Position numbers and translations under genes: made by a program. The notes below the pieces were generated by a model. The model was not told the DNA's origin and ran no database searches. It was given only the letters and a program-made list of their open reading frames with translations. Below are positions 12,687-22,639 of a stretch of DNA of 64,000 bases, piece after piece. Origin of the DNA: Rhytidiadelphus loreus (Eukaryota; Streptophyta; Bryopsida; Hypnales; Hylocomiaceae); assembly GCA_947034895.1 (NCBI GenBank), contig OX344765.1, forward strand, positions 44,087,001 through 44,151,000. The letters are read 5' to 3'. How positions within the stretch are numbered: the first letter of the stretch is position 1; each line of letters starts with the position of its first letter.

Positions 12687-14198
12687 CACTACAAGGAAAT
12701 GGGGGTAAATGTAACCATAGAAGAATGACTGCTTGTCCAGAACAACTTGAATATGACTCGTGTTCCTTAATTGCACCAAGGGTTTGCAGTTGTCATCGTT
12801 AGAGTCATTTCAGAGTCACATTCGCGACTATAGGATAACGACTTAGCGGAAAAGAGTCTTCATCCACATTTTTACATCCGGAACGTGCTGTCTTTATCTA
12901 GTCCCGCAATGTGCTGAAAAACTTGTTTTTTCCACTTTAAATGCAAATATCTTGCAATCTATGAGGTCAAAAATTTTGAAATTTTTTCCACACTTTTAAA
13001 TACTAGTTGGGTGTAAGATCCTATAGTTAGATGTCAAAGAAAAACATTAAAATTTTTTTTTTACTCTTTGCTACAGAAATGGCAATTTTCTGTGTTTCTT
13101 TGGTAGAAAAAGGCCTTGCTCTTGTAGGGGTTAAAATGATGCACTCTTGGAGACTTATTTTTCTTTTGATTTTTTTCTCTATTTACTAATGCTTTTTTCA
13201 AAACAAACTAAAAAAATAAAGTTAAATTGACAATGCAAAGGCCAAAAACTAAAATTTAGATGACATTTAGCACCTCTAAGAGATAGAAAAACAATTTTTG
13301 GTTCTAATTTTTATAAAACTAGGTTGATAACTTTCACAATGTCTATGTTTCATCCATTGGTTTTTGTTCACAACATTGTTAAACTTCCAATTTGGATTTA
13401 ATCAATTCCATTATGAAGGCCATAGTCAAAAGTGAGTAAACTATGTGATTGTATTTTGACTACAATTTACTCTAAGGTGACTACATAATGACTTTCGTGT
13501 CACTACTCTACTATTTTGATTGTGATTTACTCTAACACAACTACATAATGACTTCCACATCACTACTCTACTATTGCATCAACATTTTACAAATCCCACA
13601 TGGTTTGTCTTGCCTCCTACCACCCCACTTGTATAAAAGGCTCATTTGAACTCTTTGTATTCACACACTAAATGGCTTGAAAATCCATTTGACACATATG
13701 CAAAATATAGTGTATTGTGTATGGTGTATAAATCATGTATTTGTATATGGTGTTTGGTATATGGTGTACTCATTTTGCACATTTTACCACAACTTGAAAA
13801 TAATCTTCAAATCTTTTAGATATTAGAAAATAATATTTACATTTCCTAGATTTCAGAATACAATCCTAGATTTCAAAAAGTAATATTCACATTTCCTAGA
13901 TTTTAGAATACAATCCTAGATTTCAGAAGAAAAATATTCACATTTCCTAGATTTCAGAATATAATCATAGATTTCAAAAAATAATATTCAAATTTCTTAG
14001 ATTTACCACTTTGGAAGTTTCATCCAAAACCTCATCCAAGCTTACAATGGATGGTGATAATACTATGGCATTCATTTATAAAAATGACTAGTCCACTATG
14101 ACTCCAGGGGCCAAAATCACAATGCAGTTATTTTTGTCCACAATGACTCCTATGCAATCATTCTTTGCAGTCATTTATACACTGCTTTTCTTGTAGTG
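12687..14198. mobile_element. Complete non-autonomous CACTA element C (1,512 bp)
   Basis: The left end is CACTACAAGGAAA. The right end, in reverse complement, is CACTACAAGAAAA: nine bases perfect, 12 of 13 matching. TGT flanks it on both sides (12684-12686 and 14199-14201), the 3-bp target duplication expected of CACTA transposons. It has no coding capacity. Subterminal GTCAT(T/A)GTGGAC-like words occur near the right end and AGTCA words near the left. The interior (about 12930-13150) is shared with dispersed repeat R1. Insertion split the TNPA-like gene of element B. Confidence 0.9.
13440..14005. repeat. Two tandem arrays inside element C
   Basis: About 13440-13570 holds two copies of a roughly 62-bp unit with TACTCTACTATTTTGA and CTACATAATGACTT. 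About 13830-14000 holds roughly three copies of a unit built on ATTTCCTAGATTTCAGAATA and AATCCTAGATTTCA. Both arrays are AT-rich and non-coding. Confidence 0.7.
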
Positions 14199-14639
14199 TG
14201 TTGGGAATCCCCTTAGCAATAAGGGTTTTCGGAATGCAATGAAGCGTTTTTTGAAGGGTGAATGTTGTAGATTGAAAAAACTAAGTGTTCCAGGAAGTGA
14301 AGAGGATTGTCCTGTGCAGATTGATTTGGACTAGTGGAAACGACTAAAGGCTTATTGGAGTGCAAGCGACCAAGTTAGAAAATTTGAAGTAATGTCTAAT
14401 GTCCGAAAGCAAGTCCAAAACGTATCAAAGCGTGGTTGTATAGGGAAAGCTTGCGAAGAAGTTGATGTAGTGAGCCTTCTCAATATTGTAGGCTTTCAAT
14501 TAGTTTTGACTTACTTCAAAAATTTGTTATTCATTCTAACAAAGTTTGTTTGTTGTACTAGACAAAAGTGGAGGAAAAAAGTCCAGGGCTTATAGCATCT
14601 GATGTGGGAGGATCATCAGTAAGTCTTCATTTTTGTAGT

Positions 14640-14935
14640 TGGTTATGAACTTTATAGTGGCATATAAGTTGCAATGAAATGTTAGTATATTATATTTGAA
14701 GTTGCAAGAATGTTGCCTCGTAGTTGCAAAGTTAATAGTAGTTGAATATTAGTTGCATAGTAGTTGAAAGGATTAGTAATTGTTGTATATTAGTTGCATA
14801 GTAGTTGAAAGGGTTAATAGTAGTTGTATATTATCTACAAGGTTATTGTTGCCTTGTAGTTGCAAAGATTAATAGTAGTTGAATAGTAGTTGCATAGTAG
14901 TTGAAAGGATTAGTAGTAGTTGTACATTAGTTGCT
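14640..14935. repeat. Right subterminal array of element B (TAGTTGCA type)
   Basis: Repeated words such as TAGTTGCATAGTAGTTGAAAG and GTAGTTGTA appear about every 20-40 bases. They are the complement of the CAACTAC words at 6668-7290, giving the inverted arrangement seen at the two ends of CACTA transposons. Confidence 0.65.
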
Positions 14936-15668
14936 TGAGAGTTTTCGCAGATATTCCTATTACTACTTAAGCACACCCAATTGAGACACCTCTTCACCAA
15001 CACCTAAAAAATGGATTTGAATGACTCAAAACTATCACAACTTTCAAAAACAACCAAATGAGAAGTGAGGAGTTTTTTGAAGCAATCAATGAAAGTTGAG
15101 ACATTTCATGCTTCAAAGATGTCCCATGAGATGTCCATTTAAGGTGAGTCTAGTGTTATGTGTAGACTACCCTCTCTTCTCACCTTTGAAAATCGATCAA
15201 ATATCACTATAATGTCAGAAAATTACAAAAACCACTTTGGTTGCATTTCTCTGGAGTTCACTAATAATTTCATCAAATTTTTTTGGTCCATAAGCGAGAT
15301 CAGAGACAGTGCCGCTTTTAGGTGCTCTTGCTGTCCTGCTTCGCCAGCTCGGCAGATTGACAGCAACCAATACTAGTCAATGTCCAGTCTCGAGGACTTA
15401 GAAACGGTTTTTTCAGTTGGACTGTCACTAAAATACTCAATCCTCCGTCGTCGAAGGAGACAAGGAAACGTACCTGTACATCTACTGTAGGTTTCCCTAG
15501 TGATCTTCGTAAAGTCAAGTTTATAACCTCCAAAACCTGAAGGCTGAAAGCCATGATCGCCATCACAACAGCTTGCCGACGCATCAAGTTACAGGACCTG
15601 ACAGAGGAATTTCATACCTGGGGTTGCATAAAATTTACTGTCAGCTTGGAACAAGATGAAGCCCAAGA

Positions 15669-15935
15669 ATGGAAATTGGAAAACCCATGCTGTTACACCG
15701 AGCGTCGCAGGAGATCATTAAGTCCTTTGACGCCATGGAGGAGAAGATCTTCCCCCTCGGCTGGCGACGGATCCCCTGCGATGACTACAACTACCGTGTC
15801 TACAAACGCAATAGAAACCTCATTCGCTTGCCAGATGATTGGTTCCATCTCTCCGAGGTCAATTTGCTCCAGATCGTGATCAAATGTGACTGCGCCTTTG
15901 AGGTTCGCACTGCCACCAGCGACGACGTCAATTGA
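15669..15935 (+). CDS. Flowering-promoting factor 1 (FPF1)-like protein, short form
   Basis: The 88-residue product matches the FPF1 family core: a KPMLLHRASQEIIKSF block (residues 5-20), LGW (30-32), a YKRNRNLIRLP block (45-55), a LLQIVIK block (66-72) and FEVR (77-80). FPF1-like proteins are small cytosolic or nuclear plant proteins of about 110 residues linked to flowering time and growth; their biochemical role is not settled. The usual N-terminal VWVF..G..RL segment is absent. In-frame stop 15657-15659 lies just upstream of the chosen ATG, so any missing part would need an upstream exon, which I did not find. The stop codon is only about 145 bases before the ATG of the GT29 gene on the same strand, so this frame could sit in that gene's leader or be a truncated relict. 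Confidence 0.6.
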   Translation: MEIGKPMLLHRASQEIIKSFDAMEEKIFPLGWRRIPCDDYNYRVYKRNRNLIRLPDDWFHLSEVNLLQIVIKCDCAFEVRTATSDDVN

Positions 15936-16080
15936 CAGAACTCTTACATCGACTTCCAAAGCCATTCATTACATGTACGTGATGATCGGCTCAGCGAAAT
16001 TTAGGGGAGAGATCTTTTTGAAAACTCGTGGGTACTTGCGGTCTGGGAATTCCAGGGCAGAGTGATCGGATTTCATCACC

Positions 16081-17706
16081 ATGTTGCAATCACGAGTTTT
16101 CCTGATGCTGTTGATCGCTTCCACTGCCCTGACCATCTTCACCGCCACCGTGGTCTCCTCTTCAATGGGCGTCTCCCTCTTGACATTTTTACCCAGTTTA
16201 TGCACACGGAGACCTGATTACCACTTGGGCGCAACAATGGAGGATTCTGAAGAATCGAAGATAGACTACAACGACGTGGATTATCTCTCGAACGAGTTAG
16301 AGCACCAAATTATACAGCTCCTGGGAAACGAAAAGGATTCCGTTCATGCAATGGAGGACATCTACCCTGGTCGAACAAGCCATCAAGGAAGCTACGACAA
16401 GTACGCGCAGTCGCAGAAGAAGACACCGTATCTCAGGTACAAGTTTTACAGTGATAGCAGATCGATTAGTCGCGACAAGATGAACTTCGGTCGAAAAAAA
16501 GGCATGTCAAAGGGTAAGAAGCTCACACAGACTGTTGAGTCTGCCTGTGCACAGCAAGCAAAGGAAGCCTATTGACGTGGTGCAATCCTCGCAGGGCAGG
16601 TACGGCCACATGGTGCCGGTAATACGGAAGAAGCTGGCCAATTGGCAGCTGGAAATCTTCTACAATGCCCACATGTGGGAGCCCTTCTGGCCCAAGATGC
16701 GAGCGCTGCTGAAGCACTGGGTGGCCAACCGCCGGTTTGAGCCCGAAGTCATGCGAAACTTGGTGCAGTACGTGAAGCGCCCCATTGACGAGAGCCGTGG
16801 GGTGACGAAGGAGGAGACCCTACAGCGATACCGTACCTGCGCGGTGGTGGGAAACAGCGGCATTCTTCTGAACTCGTCCTACGGAGGAGCCATCGACCAG
16901 CACGAGATGGTGATGCGGATCAACAACGCCAGGACGGTGGGGTTCGAATCATTCGTGGGCGGGAAAACCACCATCTCTTTCGTGAACAGCCACATCGTCC
17001 GTGCGTGCGCGAAGCGGAGTCAATGCTGGTGTCATCCCTACGGTGCCACGGTAATCCTACGAATTAGGAACAATCTGTTCTGCCCCTGCAGTTGCGTTCT
17101 CGCCCTAGCCCTAACCCTAACCCTAACCTCGATGTGTTGCAAGGTGCCGATCATCACGTACCTATGCGCGCCATGGCATTTCATGCCCATCGCATTTTGC
17201 AGCTCCGAGCACCCTGCGCCACTGCTGGTGACCGACCCGCGCTTCGACAACCTCTGCAACAGAATTGCGAAATGGTACTCTCTCTCCTTCCCCCTCCGGC
17301 CAAGTTTGAAGTGGAAACTACTGTACTGATCAGACAGGATTCGTATTGAGGGTTCGAGTTTCATCACAGGTATTCGGTGAAACTATTTCTGAAGCGGCCG
17401 CATATGAAGCCGAGCTGGTGGAGTATACTGCGCAACGCGAATCGGCAGTTCCACTACTCCACAGGGATGCAAGGCGTGGTGATGGCGATAGGGTTGTGTG
17501 ACGAGGTCCGTGTGTACGGGTTTGGGAAAGCCAAGGGGCTGAAGCATCACTACTTCTCCAGCCAAAGCGAGGAGCTCAAGGAGATTCACGATTACAACGC
17601 CGAGTATGAATTCTACCATGACCTGGAGAGGAACAACTCCCACCTTCTGCCTTTCTTCATCGCCGCCGGGATCCCCCACTTGCCCACTTTCAAGCTCATG
17701 CTGTGA
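16081..17706 (+). CDS. GT29 sialyltransferase-like galactosyltransferase, GALT29A type, four exons
   Basis: Inferred exons are 16081-16436, 16555-17050 (16531 is an equally in-phase start), 17144-17274 and 17370-17706, giving about 439 residues. Introns 2 and 3 are GT-AG, 93 and 95 bp. The N-terminus has one hydrophobic segment (about residues 5-40), fitting a Golgi type II membrane protein. The GT29 large motif starts CAVVGNSG (about residue 213). A CWCHPYG block precedes intron 2. The small motif HYSTGMQGVVMAIG is near 356, and the HDYNAE (H-x4-E) very-small motif near 401. The order and sequence resemble Arabidopsis GALT29A (At1g08280), which adds beta-1,6-galactose to arabinogalactan. Plant GT29 members are not established sialyltransferases. 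The first intron is the weakest call, because the frame also stays open past 16437. Confidence 0.85.
17103..17126. repeat. Telomere-like CCCTAA repeat in a GT29 intron
   Basis: One CCCTAG and three CCCTAA units lie in tandem inside intron 2 of the GT29 gene. The complement reads TTAGGG, not the TTTAGGG repeat most common in plants. Four G-runs on the minus strand could form a G-quadruplex. Its position near the acceptor may simply serve as a pyrimidine-rich tract. Confidence 0.8.
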
Positions 17707-18189
17707 TGGAGCGCAACAACATTCTTTCTTCTTTCTCCAAAATACCAGCCTTCTCATAGGGACTTGGAATGCGGTTTTGACATTGCCTTTTTCTGCTCCA
17801 ACATCCCCTTCGTACAACCTCTCCTCTAGAATTACTCAAAGGCCAGCGCAAACAACTCTGCATGATTTGTCTTTGAACTCTGCGTGAGTTTACTTCCATG
17901 AATCCCATCCTTTAGTGTGAACTTGTGTAACATAAGATTAAGTAACATAAATTGCACTGCCTGTAGAGCTATGCTACATTTATTTCAAACAAGCTCACAG
18001 AGTTCTTTTCTGACAATAGTCTATGCTATATGGACATAGGTAGCCAGCAAGCCAGTTGACAAAGTAATCGACCTTTGCTGCATGATTATTCTATCCACAC
18101 TGTCAGCCCACCCATTGATCATATATAGACAGTTGCCAGAGGTCATTTGTCTTCAATCATTCATTTTATCTTGTTGAATAGAGTTGCCT
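17707..18189. other. Downstream flank of the GT29 gene
   Basis: Probably the 3-prime untranslated region and flank of the GT29 gene. No canonical AATAAA was identified with confidence and no gene is recognisable. Confidence 0.4.
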
Positions 18190-18395
18190 CCCTGTACTGG
18201 TCACACGTTTTTCTTTTTTCTTTTTTTGAAACAAATGAAACAGACTGGTGGAAAAGAGTTTTGCACTCATCGCAGGTCGGGCTGCCCGCAATGGGAGCGC
18301 TAGACGAACAGAACTTTGGCCCAAGTGGATGAGGGTTGCCCTTGTTGCCTTCACCGATTCTTGTCTGGGGCTTCCTGAGTGGCTGCCACCAACAC
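18190..18395 (+). repeat. Inverted duplication, left copy (possible degenerate first exon)
   Basis: This is the inverted partner of 19170-19370. The core (about 18277-18320, containing GGTCGGGCTGCCCGCAATGG) is almost identical, and flanks on both sides remain alignable with gaps. Both copies contain an ATG followed by MGALDEQ. The inverted copy then reads, past a stop, a hydrophobic LPSLILVQLLLFSCVAI stretch like a signal peptide. This copy is frameshifted after about 13 codons. It may be the relic of a 5-prime exon of a gene family, but I cannot name it. Confidence 0.6.
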
Positions 18396-19169
18396 CGTGA
18401 GCAATAATACTGTAGCTTGGAAAACAAGACTCACTTTAGGACCCAATCCAAGGTCATAACCTGGTCACGAAACGACTGTTTGAGTGTGTGCAACTTTCAT
18501 ATGCCGTCTGCCTATTCATGACTTGTATCTATGCAAGTCAATGCTCTCAAATGGATTTTGGATTGGAAACGGATACTCATGTAGTTTAGGTGCCATTTAA
18601 GTTGCCCAAAGCAACCGCTTGAAGGACAAGCATTCTTTGTAAGAGAACAGTGCAGTCCAATCTAGATTGGAAAGCTACAGCTGTGAAAATGAAACAATAA
18701 CTTAAATATAATATATCATTCATAAAAGTGGCATTGTCAACAGATTCTTCATTTGCATAACCCTAAATCTACGTTATTGTTTTGACTCACAGGGCTCTCG
18801 CAACAGAGCCAAAATTCTAAAATTCTCGGCAATGTAGAGTTTTCGTCAAATATAAATACTAAGCCTAAGTTATTTATCGTCCATTTTGAACTAGGCACTA
18901 CTCTTCATCTTTGAAGGCATCTTACATGAAGCAATTACTACGAGTCTTGTTTTATAAGCAAAGAAATTACAATATAAAACTCAAATATAAGACGTGCATA
19001 TGCTTGCTTCATGTAAGACGCCCGAGCTTAAGTGTACCGAAGAGAATTTTTTACAAACTCAAAGAAACCGAAGAGCATGGAGCATGAAATTAAAAAAAAA
19101 CTCGACACTCCACCGCCCTTGTACTGCACAGAGACGGAGAATTTTCGAAATTGGAGAGATTGGCAGAGT

Positions 19170-19370
19170 CAAATTTGGTGGTGATGGCCACGCAGGAGAA
19201 GAGAAGCAACTGCACAAGAATCAGTGAAGGCAAGCAGACCCAGGATCAAAGTTTCTGTTCGTCGAGCGCTCCCATTGCGGGCAGCCCGACCTGTGCGCGA
19301 CGACGACTGGAAAACTCTTTTCCCAACCGACAGTGTGTGACCAGTCCAGGTCTCCAGGAGTCCAGGGAGG
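19170..19370 (-). repeat. Inverted duplication, right copy (signal-peptide-like relict)
   Basis: Reverse-complement partner of 18190-18395. On the minus strand from about 19279, MGALDEQKL is followed by a stop and then a hydrophobic stretch ending CVAITT and a KFDSANLSNFENSPSL tail. The stop and lack of a downstream domain argue against function. The two copies could pair as a fold-back of about 190-bp arms with a loop of roughly 780 bases. Confidence 0.6.
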
Positions 19371-19399
19371 CGACTGATGAGCCTACAATCACGTATAAG

Positions 19400-20545
19400 G
19401 ATGATCACCTATTTCCGATCACTTAAGCACTTCAGCCTATCTGCAGCTTGAGGGAAGTTCAAGCAAAAAATTTCCTGTGTAGAGAAATACATTTCAGTAG
19501 GATTTTATAATTTTCTAAATTTTTTTCCTCAAAAACAAAATTATCAATAATTTTTTTTTGTGAAGAATGATTCTATTTGTCCCATTCTCAATATGTAGGC
19601 AAACCTATTTTCAACCATAGGATGGTTACAAAATTGATGTAAGGCTATCAATGTACATGTTGTGATCATTGTATGTTCTCAATGTACACCTCCAAGACAT
19701 TTTTGTTTCTCCGATGAGTCCTATAGTACGTGAGCTGTCACCTACAGTTTAGCTGATCTGAAATGACGCAGTCTAGGCTGCCATAATGGGAAGCTGATCG
19801 GAAAGGGGTGATCTCCTTATTACGCGTGATGGATTGGGTGCCAGAGCCTCACGGCACTTGCGTGCGTGCATCAATCATCCATTCCAAGCTATCTTAAGCT
19901 TCGTACTCCGACCCACAGGGGAATTGAAGAATTCAGTCCGGCCATACCGCCTGGCAAGCGAAGTTTCGGGGTGCGCAACTGTGCACGTTTCCTTTTCTCT
20001 CAGAATGGCCGTCAGCAACTCAGCACTCCAGATGGAAAGGAAAAGTAGGATCATCATGTTCGTGTTCTGCAATCACTTGCTCGAGTCCCCAATTCCCAGT
20101 GACTATAGTAGGAGCACCCATTCCCAACCAGGGATGGCTTGTAGAGTAAGGTATATCACCCATTTCCAATCAGCATCCCATTTTTGTTGCATAGGGTGGT
20201 TTGTTTCTGAAGCATACAGTGTTGTATTTCCGACCAACTGGACAGAGAAACCGATGAGTCATGCGGCATCGTGATTGGCCATACGACTTGTGGTTTTAGT
20301 AATAAAGCACTATTAGATTTGCTCCTTCGCGTTGGTTGGAAATAGAATACCCTATATCACAATTTGAGGGCAAACAGAATCTTCTTGTTTAAAATTCATA
20401 GTAATTTCGTTTTTGAGAATTAAATTCTGGAAAAATATGGAATCCTTTTCAATTGTATTTCTGTAGACGGGAAAAAAAAATCCTCAACCTTCCACATGCT
20501 ACAAATTGACCCAATTGCTTAAGTGATCGGAAATGGGTGATACAC
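19400..20545. repeat. Segment bounded by inverted GTGATCGGAAATGGGTGAT-like words
   Basis: A word near 19405-19431 (TTTCCGATCACTTAAGCA) is the complement of a word at about 20517-20543. Related words in between (about 19795-19815 and 20152-20178) and beyond (about 20898-20925 and 25855-25882) share the CTTAAGTGAT..G..ATGGGTG core. This could be a short inverted-repeat transposon or a recurring end sequence of repeat R3. No target duplication was verified. Confidence 0.45.
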
Positions 20546-20560
20546 CTTATCCCTATTTCC
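20320..20560 (+). repeat. Dispersed repeat R3, copy 1
   Basis: Shares with copies at about 20700-20930 and 25655-25885 an ordered series of blocks: AAAATTCA(T/C)AG(T/A)AATTT, an A-rich tract, a CTATTTTC/CTTTCAAT-like tract, and CTTAAGTGAT...ATGGGTG at the right end. Non-coding. Confidence 0.6.
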
Positions 20561-20699
20561 AGCCAAGCCAAACTTCTCTGTGAATCATGTTTGGGAGTCT
20601 CGATTTAATGACATGCACAATATGCGAGGCAAAAAGGATCAATTGCTGAATGCCACGTATTACAGCATTTATTATTTTGAAATTTGTACGCATGAGTAG

Positions 20700-20930
20700 G
20701 AAGGAACCTCCCCTATGAATGGAATTGCAAGACTCTAGATGTTATGTACTGGTTTGGAACACTTTTTGCCTTCTAAAATTCACAGAAATTTCAGTTTTGA
20801 AAATAAAATTTTGAAAATTTTGCAATCCCAATATTTTCTATCTCCCTACATGGGAAAAATTTCAAACGAAGCCAACTGCTCACTATCTGTTCTACAGATG
20901 CTTAAGTGATTAGGTATGGGTGGTCCTACT
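20700..20930 (+). repeat. Dispersed repeat R3, copy 2
   Basis: Same block order as copy 1, and with copy 3 it additionally shares a GAAGACTCTA/CAAGACTCTA word upstream and a TTTTTGCCTTC/TTTTTGGCTTC word. Copies 1 and 2 lie about 380 bp apart in the same orientation, so this pair could be a local duplication. Confidence 0.6.
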
Positions 20931-21584
20931 ATAACTCCCACCAAAATGGGGGCCGTGCAGGCTCTAACCAGTGGCTAAGATTTGTCAGAATTCGGACAGA
21001 GGGTTGTGATGCAAGTTGCATTTACTCAAGGGAAAACACATTTACCTCGGGGGGAAATATAGGAATTTTTTATTTTTTGTGCAATTTTTATTTTTAAAAT
21101 TTTGAATTCATATTTGCAATCAAAGACTCCAAATTAGCTTGGAGTGATCTATAGCATACCCTAAGATACGGCTCAAAATAGGGGGCTTTTTTTTACTCTC
21201 TGCCACAGCACCTACAGTGTGACGAAGGTTAGCGCCTGCACAACCTCCATTTCGGTGGGAGCTAGTGACTTGGGTCCCCCACTACACACTGTACTAATGA
21301 TGGAGGCTCTATTGGGGTGATGTACATGTTGAATTGATTCCTAGGGACACCAAAATAGGCAATATATATTGTATGAATGTAGGGCTCATTTTCTTCTTCA
21401 TCCCTAACATTCAGTGGCCTTCATGCCCACTGCCTTTCTGTACCCCCCACCAAGAAATGCCCCATTCCAAAGGTGGGCAAATTCTTTCCCATAATCTACT
21501 CTTGACATGTCAAATCTACGTAGGAGTTGGTGATAACGGATTTTCCATTCATCAATTTATATTTCATCCATTTTTGAATGGGTG
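20931..21584. other. Non-coding stretch
   Basis: No gene recognised. A 101-codon plus-strand frame overlaps this stretch and the neighbouring hairpin (21334-21639) and shows no family resemblance. Confidence 0.35.
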
Positions 21585-21715
21585 TTTATGTCGGGCAATC
21601 ATTAAGGTGGAGGACATTTTGACAAAAAAGATAGTCTAATAAGGAGGGCAAATCCCTCTTTGACAACCTATTTTTTTGTCAAAATGTCCTTCGCCTCAGT
21701 GATTGCCCTAAACAT
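21585..21715. repeat. Imperfect hairpin, arms about 45 bp
   Basis: The left arm (about 21585-21632, with GGGCAATCA and GGACATTTTGACAAAAAA) pairs with the right arm (about 21668-21713), with a few mismatches and a loop of about 35 bases. The size and near-perfect pairing suit a MITE-like fold-back or a microRNA-like precursor. Neither was shown. Confidence 0.7.
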
Positions 21716-22177
21716 GGGGTGCTAGAATGTAAGCATAGAATCTATGAGCTTATAAACCTAAGAGTCTATATTGTAGACACCTTCTACAGTTATAGGTGTC
21801 TATATTATAGGTACATATGTTATAAACATCTTCAAATGGTTGTAGCTATGTACCTACAATTAGATTTAAGGCTAGTAAGTTCATATCTCTATGCACATGC
21901 ACCAGCATGGTTGGACACCATCTATTATAGAGCTAAGATAAAGATAGTGCATACTACTCAATGTTATAATCTTAGTCTACATAATCTAAAGAGAAATAAA
22001 AGAATTCCTTTTTGATGGAAGGATTGAAATTAAATGGAGGCATAGTGGGATTATTTTGACCCCTTAATCTCAGTAAAGATATCTCAGCGAGCTACATGGC
22101 AAAACTGACCACATCAAACCTATCAATTTTGATTAATATGATTTATTTATTTTAAAGATTTTATTGTTGTAATAACT

Positions 22178-22215
22178 ATTACTCCCTCCGTTCCAAAATG
22201 ATCTTCATGTTTGAC
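22178..22215 (+). repeat. Stowaway-like terminal sequence (single end)
   Basis: TA followed by CTCCCTCCGTTCCAAAATG is the well-known end consensus of Stowaway-type Tc1/mariner MITEs of plants, with TA as the target site. No opposite end was found within several kilobases, so this is a truncated copy or a solo end. Confidence 0.6.
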
Positions 22216-22639
22216 AAAATGTTCCAGATTAAGGTAAAAAATAAATGTTTTTTAATTTGGTTCTAAGGTATAAATAAAGTGTGATGCTCTTGTACAAAAC
22301 CTTAAATTTTGAGCTTCAAATTCATTATAAAATTAAATTTATAAAGATTCAAAATGTGAGTTCTGGAGACCTTTCTGGAGGAGCAGTGCTAGCCAATCAA
22401 TTCTTTAGTTCCCACGTTGGTTGTTGAAACTGTTTATCTTCTTGTGGTGTGAGTTGCAATTTCTGCGCTTCACGACATACTTTCATTGCTTCACACCTGC
22501 TTTGAAACAACTATTCCAAAATAGAAGCACTTTGTCTTTCAATAGAGGCAAGTGTAATCAAAAGACAAGGTCACGAGGAATTTCTACTCCGCCTTTTGCA
22601 CTTCCTGCTAGAATAATCTCACCGTCAAGATTAATGTAT

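Larger units (their letters stand above)
12508..14600 (+). pseudogene. TNPA-like (plant transposase, Ptta/En/Spm type) pseudogene split by element C
   Basis: Before element C the frame reads a WDQSMRAYAPLCLDMSVIEWDKH-type sequence ending KFAYV. Immediately after element C and one copy of the TGT target duplication the same frame continues with GNPLSNKGFRNAMKRFLKG. A stop follows at about 14331-14333, and then KAYWSASDQVRKF. The W...H...LKKLRDSMDAKF and later N.RKQV features resemble the plant transposase family of Pfam Transposase_24. The insertion, the stop and unclear 5-prime exons make it a pseudogene of element B's second gene. Family assignment is from motif memory, not from a search. 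Confidence 0.6.
6239..14950. mobile_element. Degraded autonomous-type CACTA element B
   Basis: The left end reads CACTAGAAGAAAACTGTG, identical over its first 13 bases to the ends of the intact element A. Inside are a minus-strand TNP2 pseudogene (7573-8968) and a plus-strand TNPA-like pseudogene (12508 to about 14600), the same divergent order as in element A. CAACTACAATG-type words crowd the left flank (6668-7290) and their complement, TAGTTGCA/GTAGTTG, crowds the right flank (14640-14935), as expected for subterminal repeats. I could not find a TAGTG right terminus, so the right boundary is approximate and may be deleted. It is decayed: in-frame stops, a missing TNP2 C-terminal half and an inserted element. 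Confidence 0.65.

Noticed and set aside
15553..15879. 108-codon plus-strand frame overlapping the FPF1-like frame
   Set aside because: It is in another frame and becomes low-complexity Arg/Ser/Pro where the overlapping frame matches FPF1.
16939..16955. GGTTCGAATC as a tRNA B box
   Set aside because: It lies in a GT29 exon and no tRNA fold surrounds it.
17383..17817. 144-codon minus-strand frame over GT29 exon 4
   Set aside because: Antisense shadow; the plus strand encodes the conserved GT29 small and very-small motifs.
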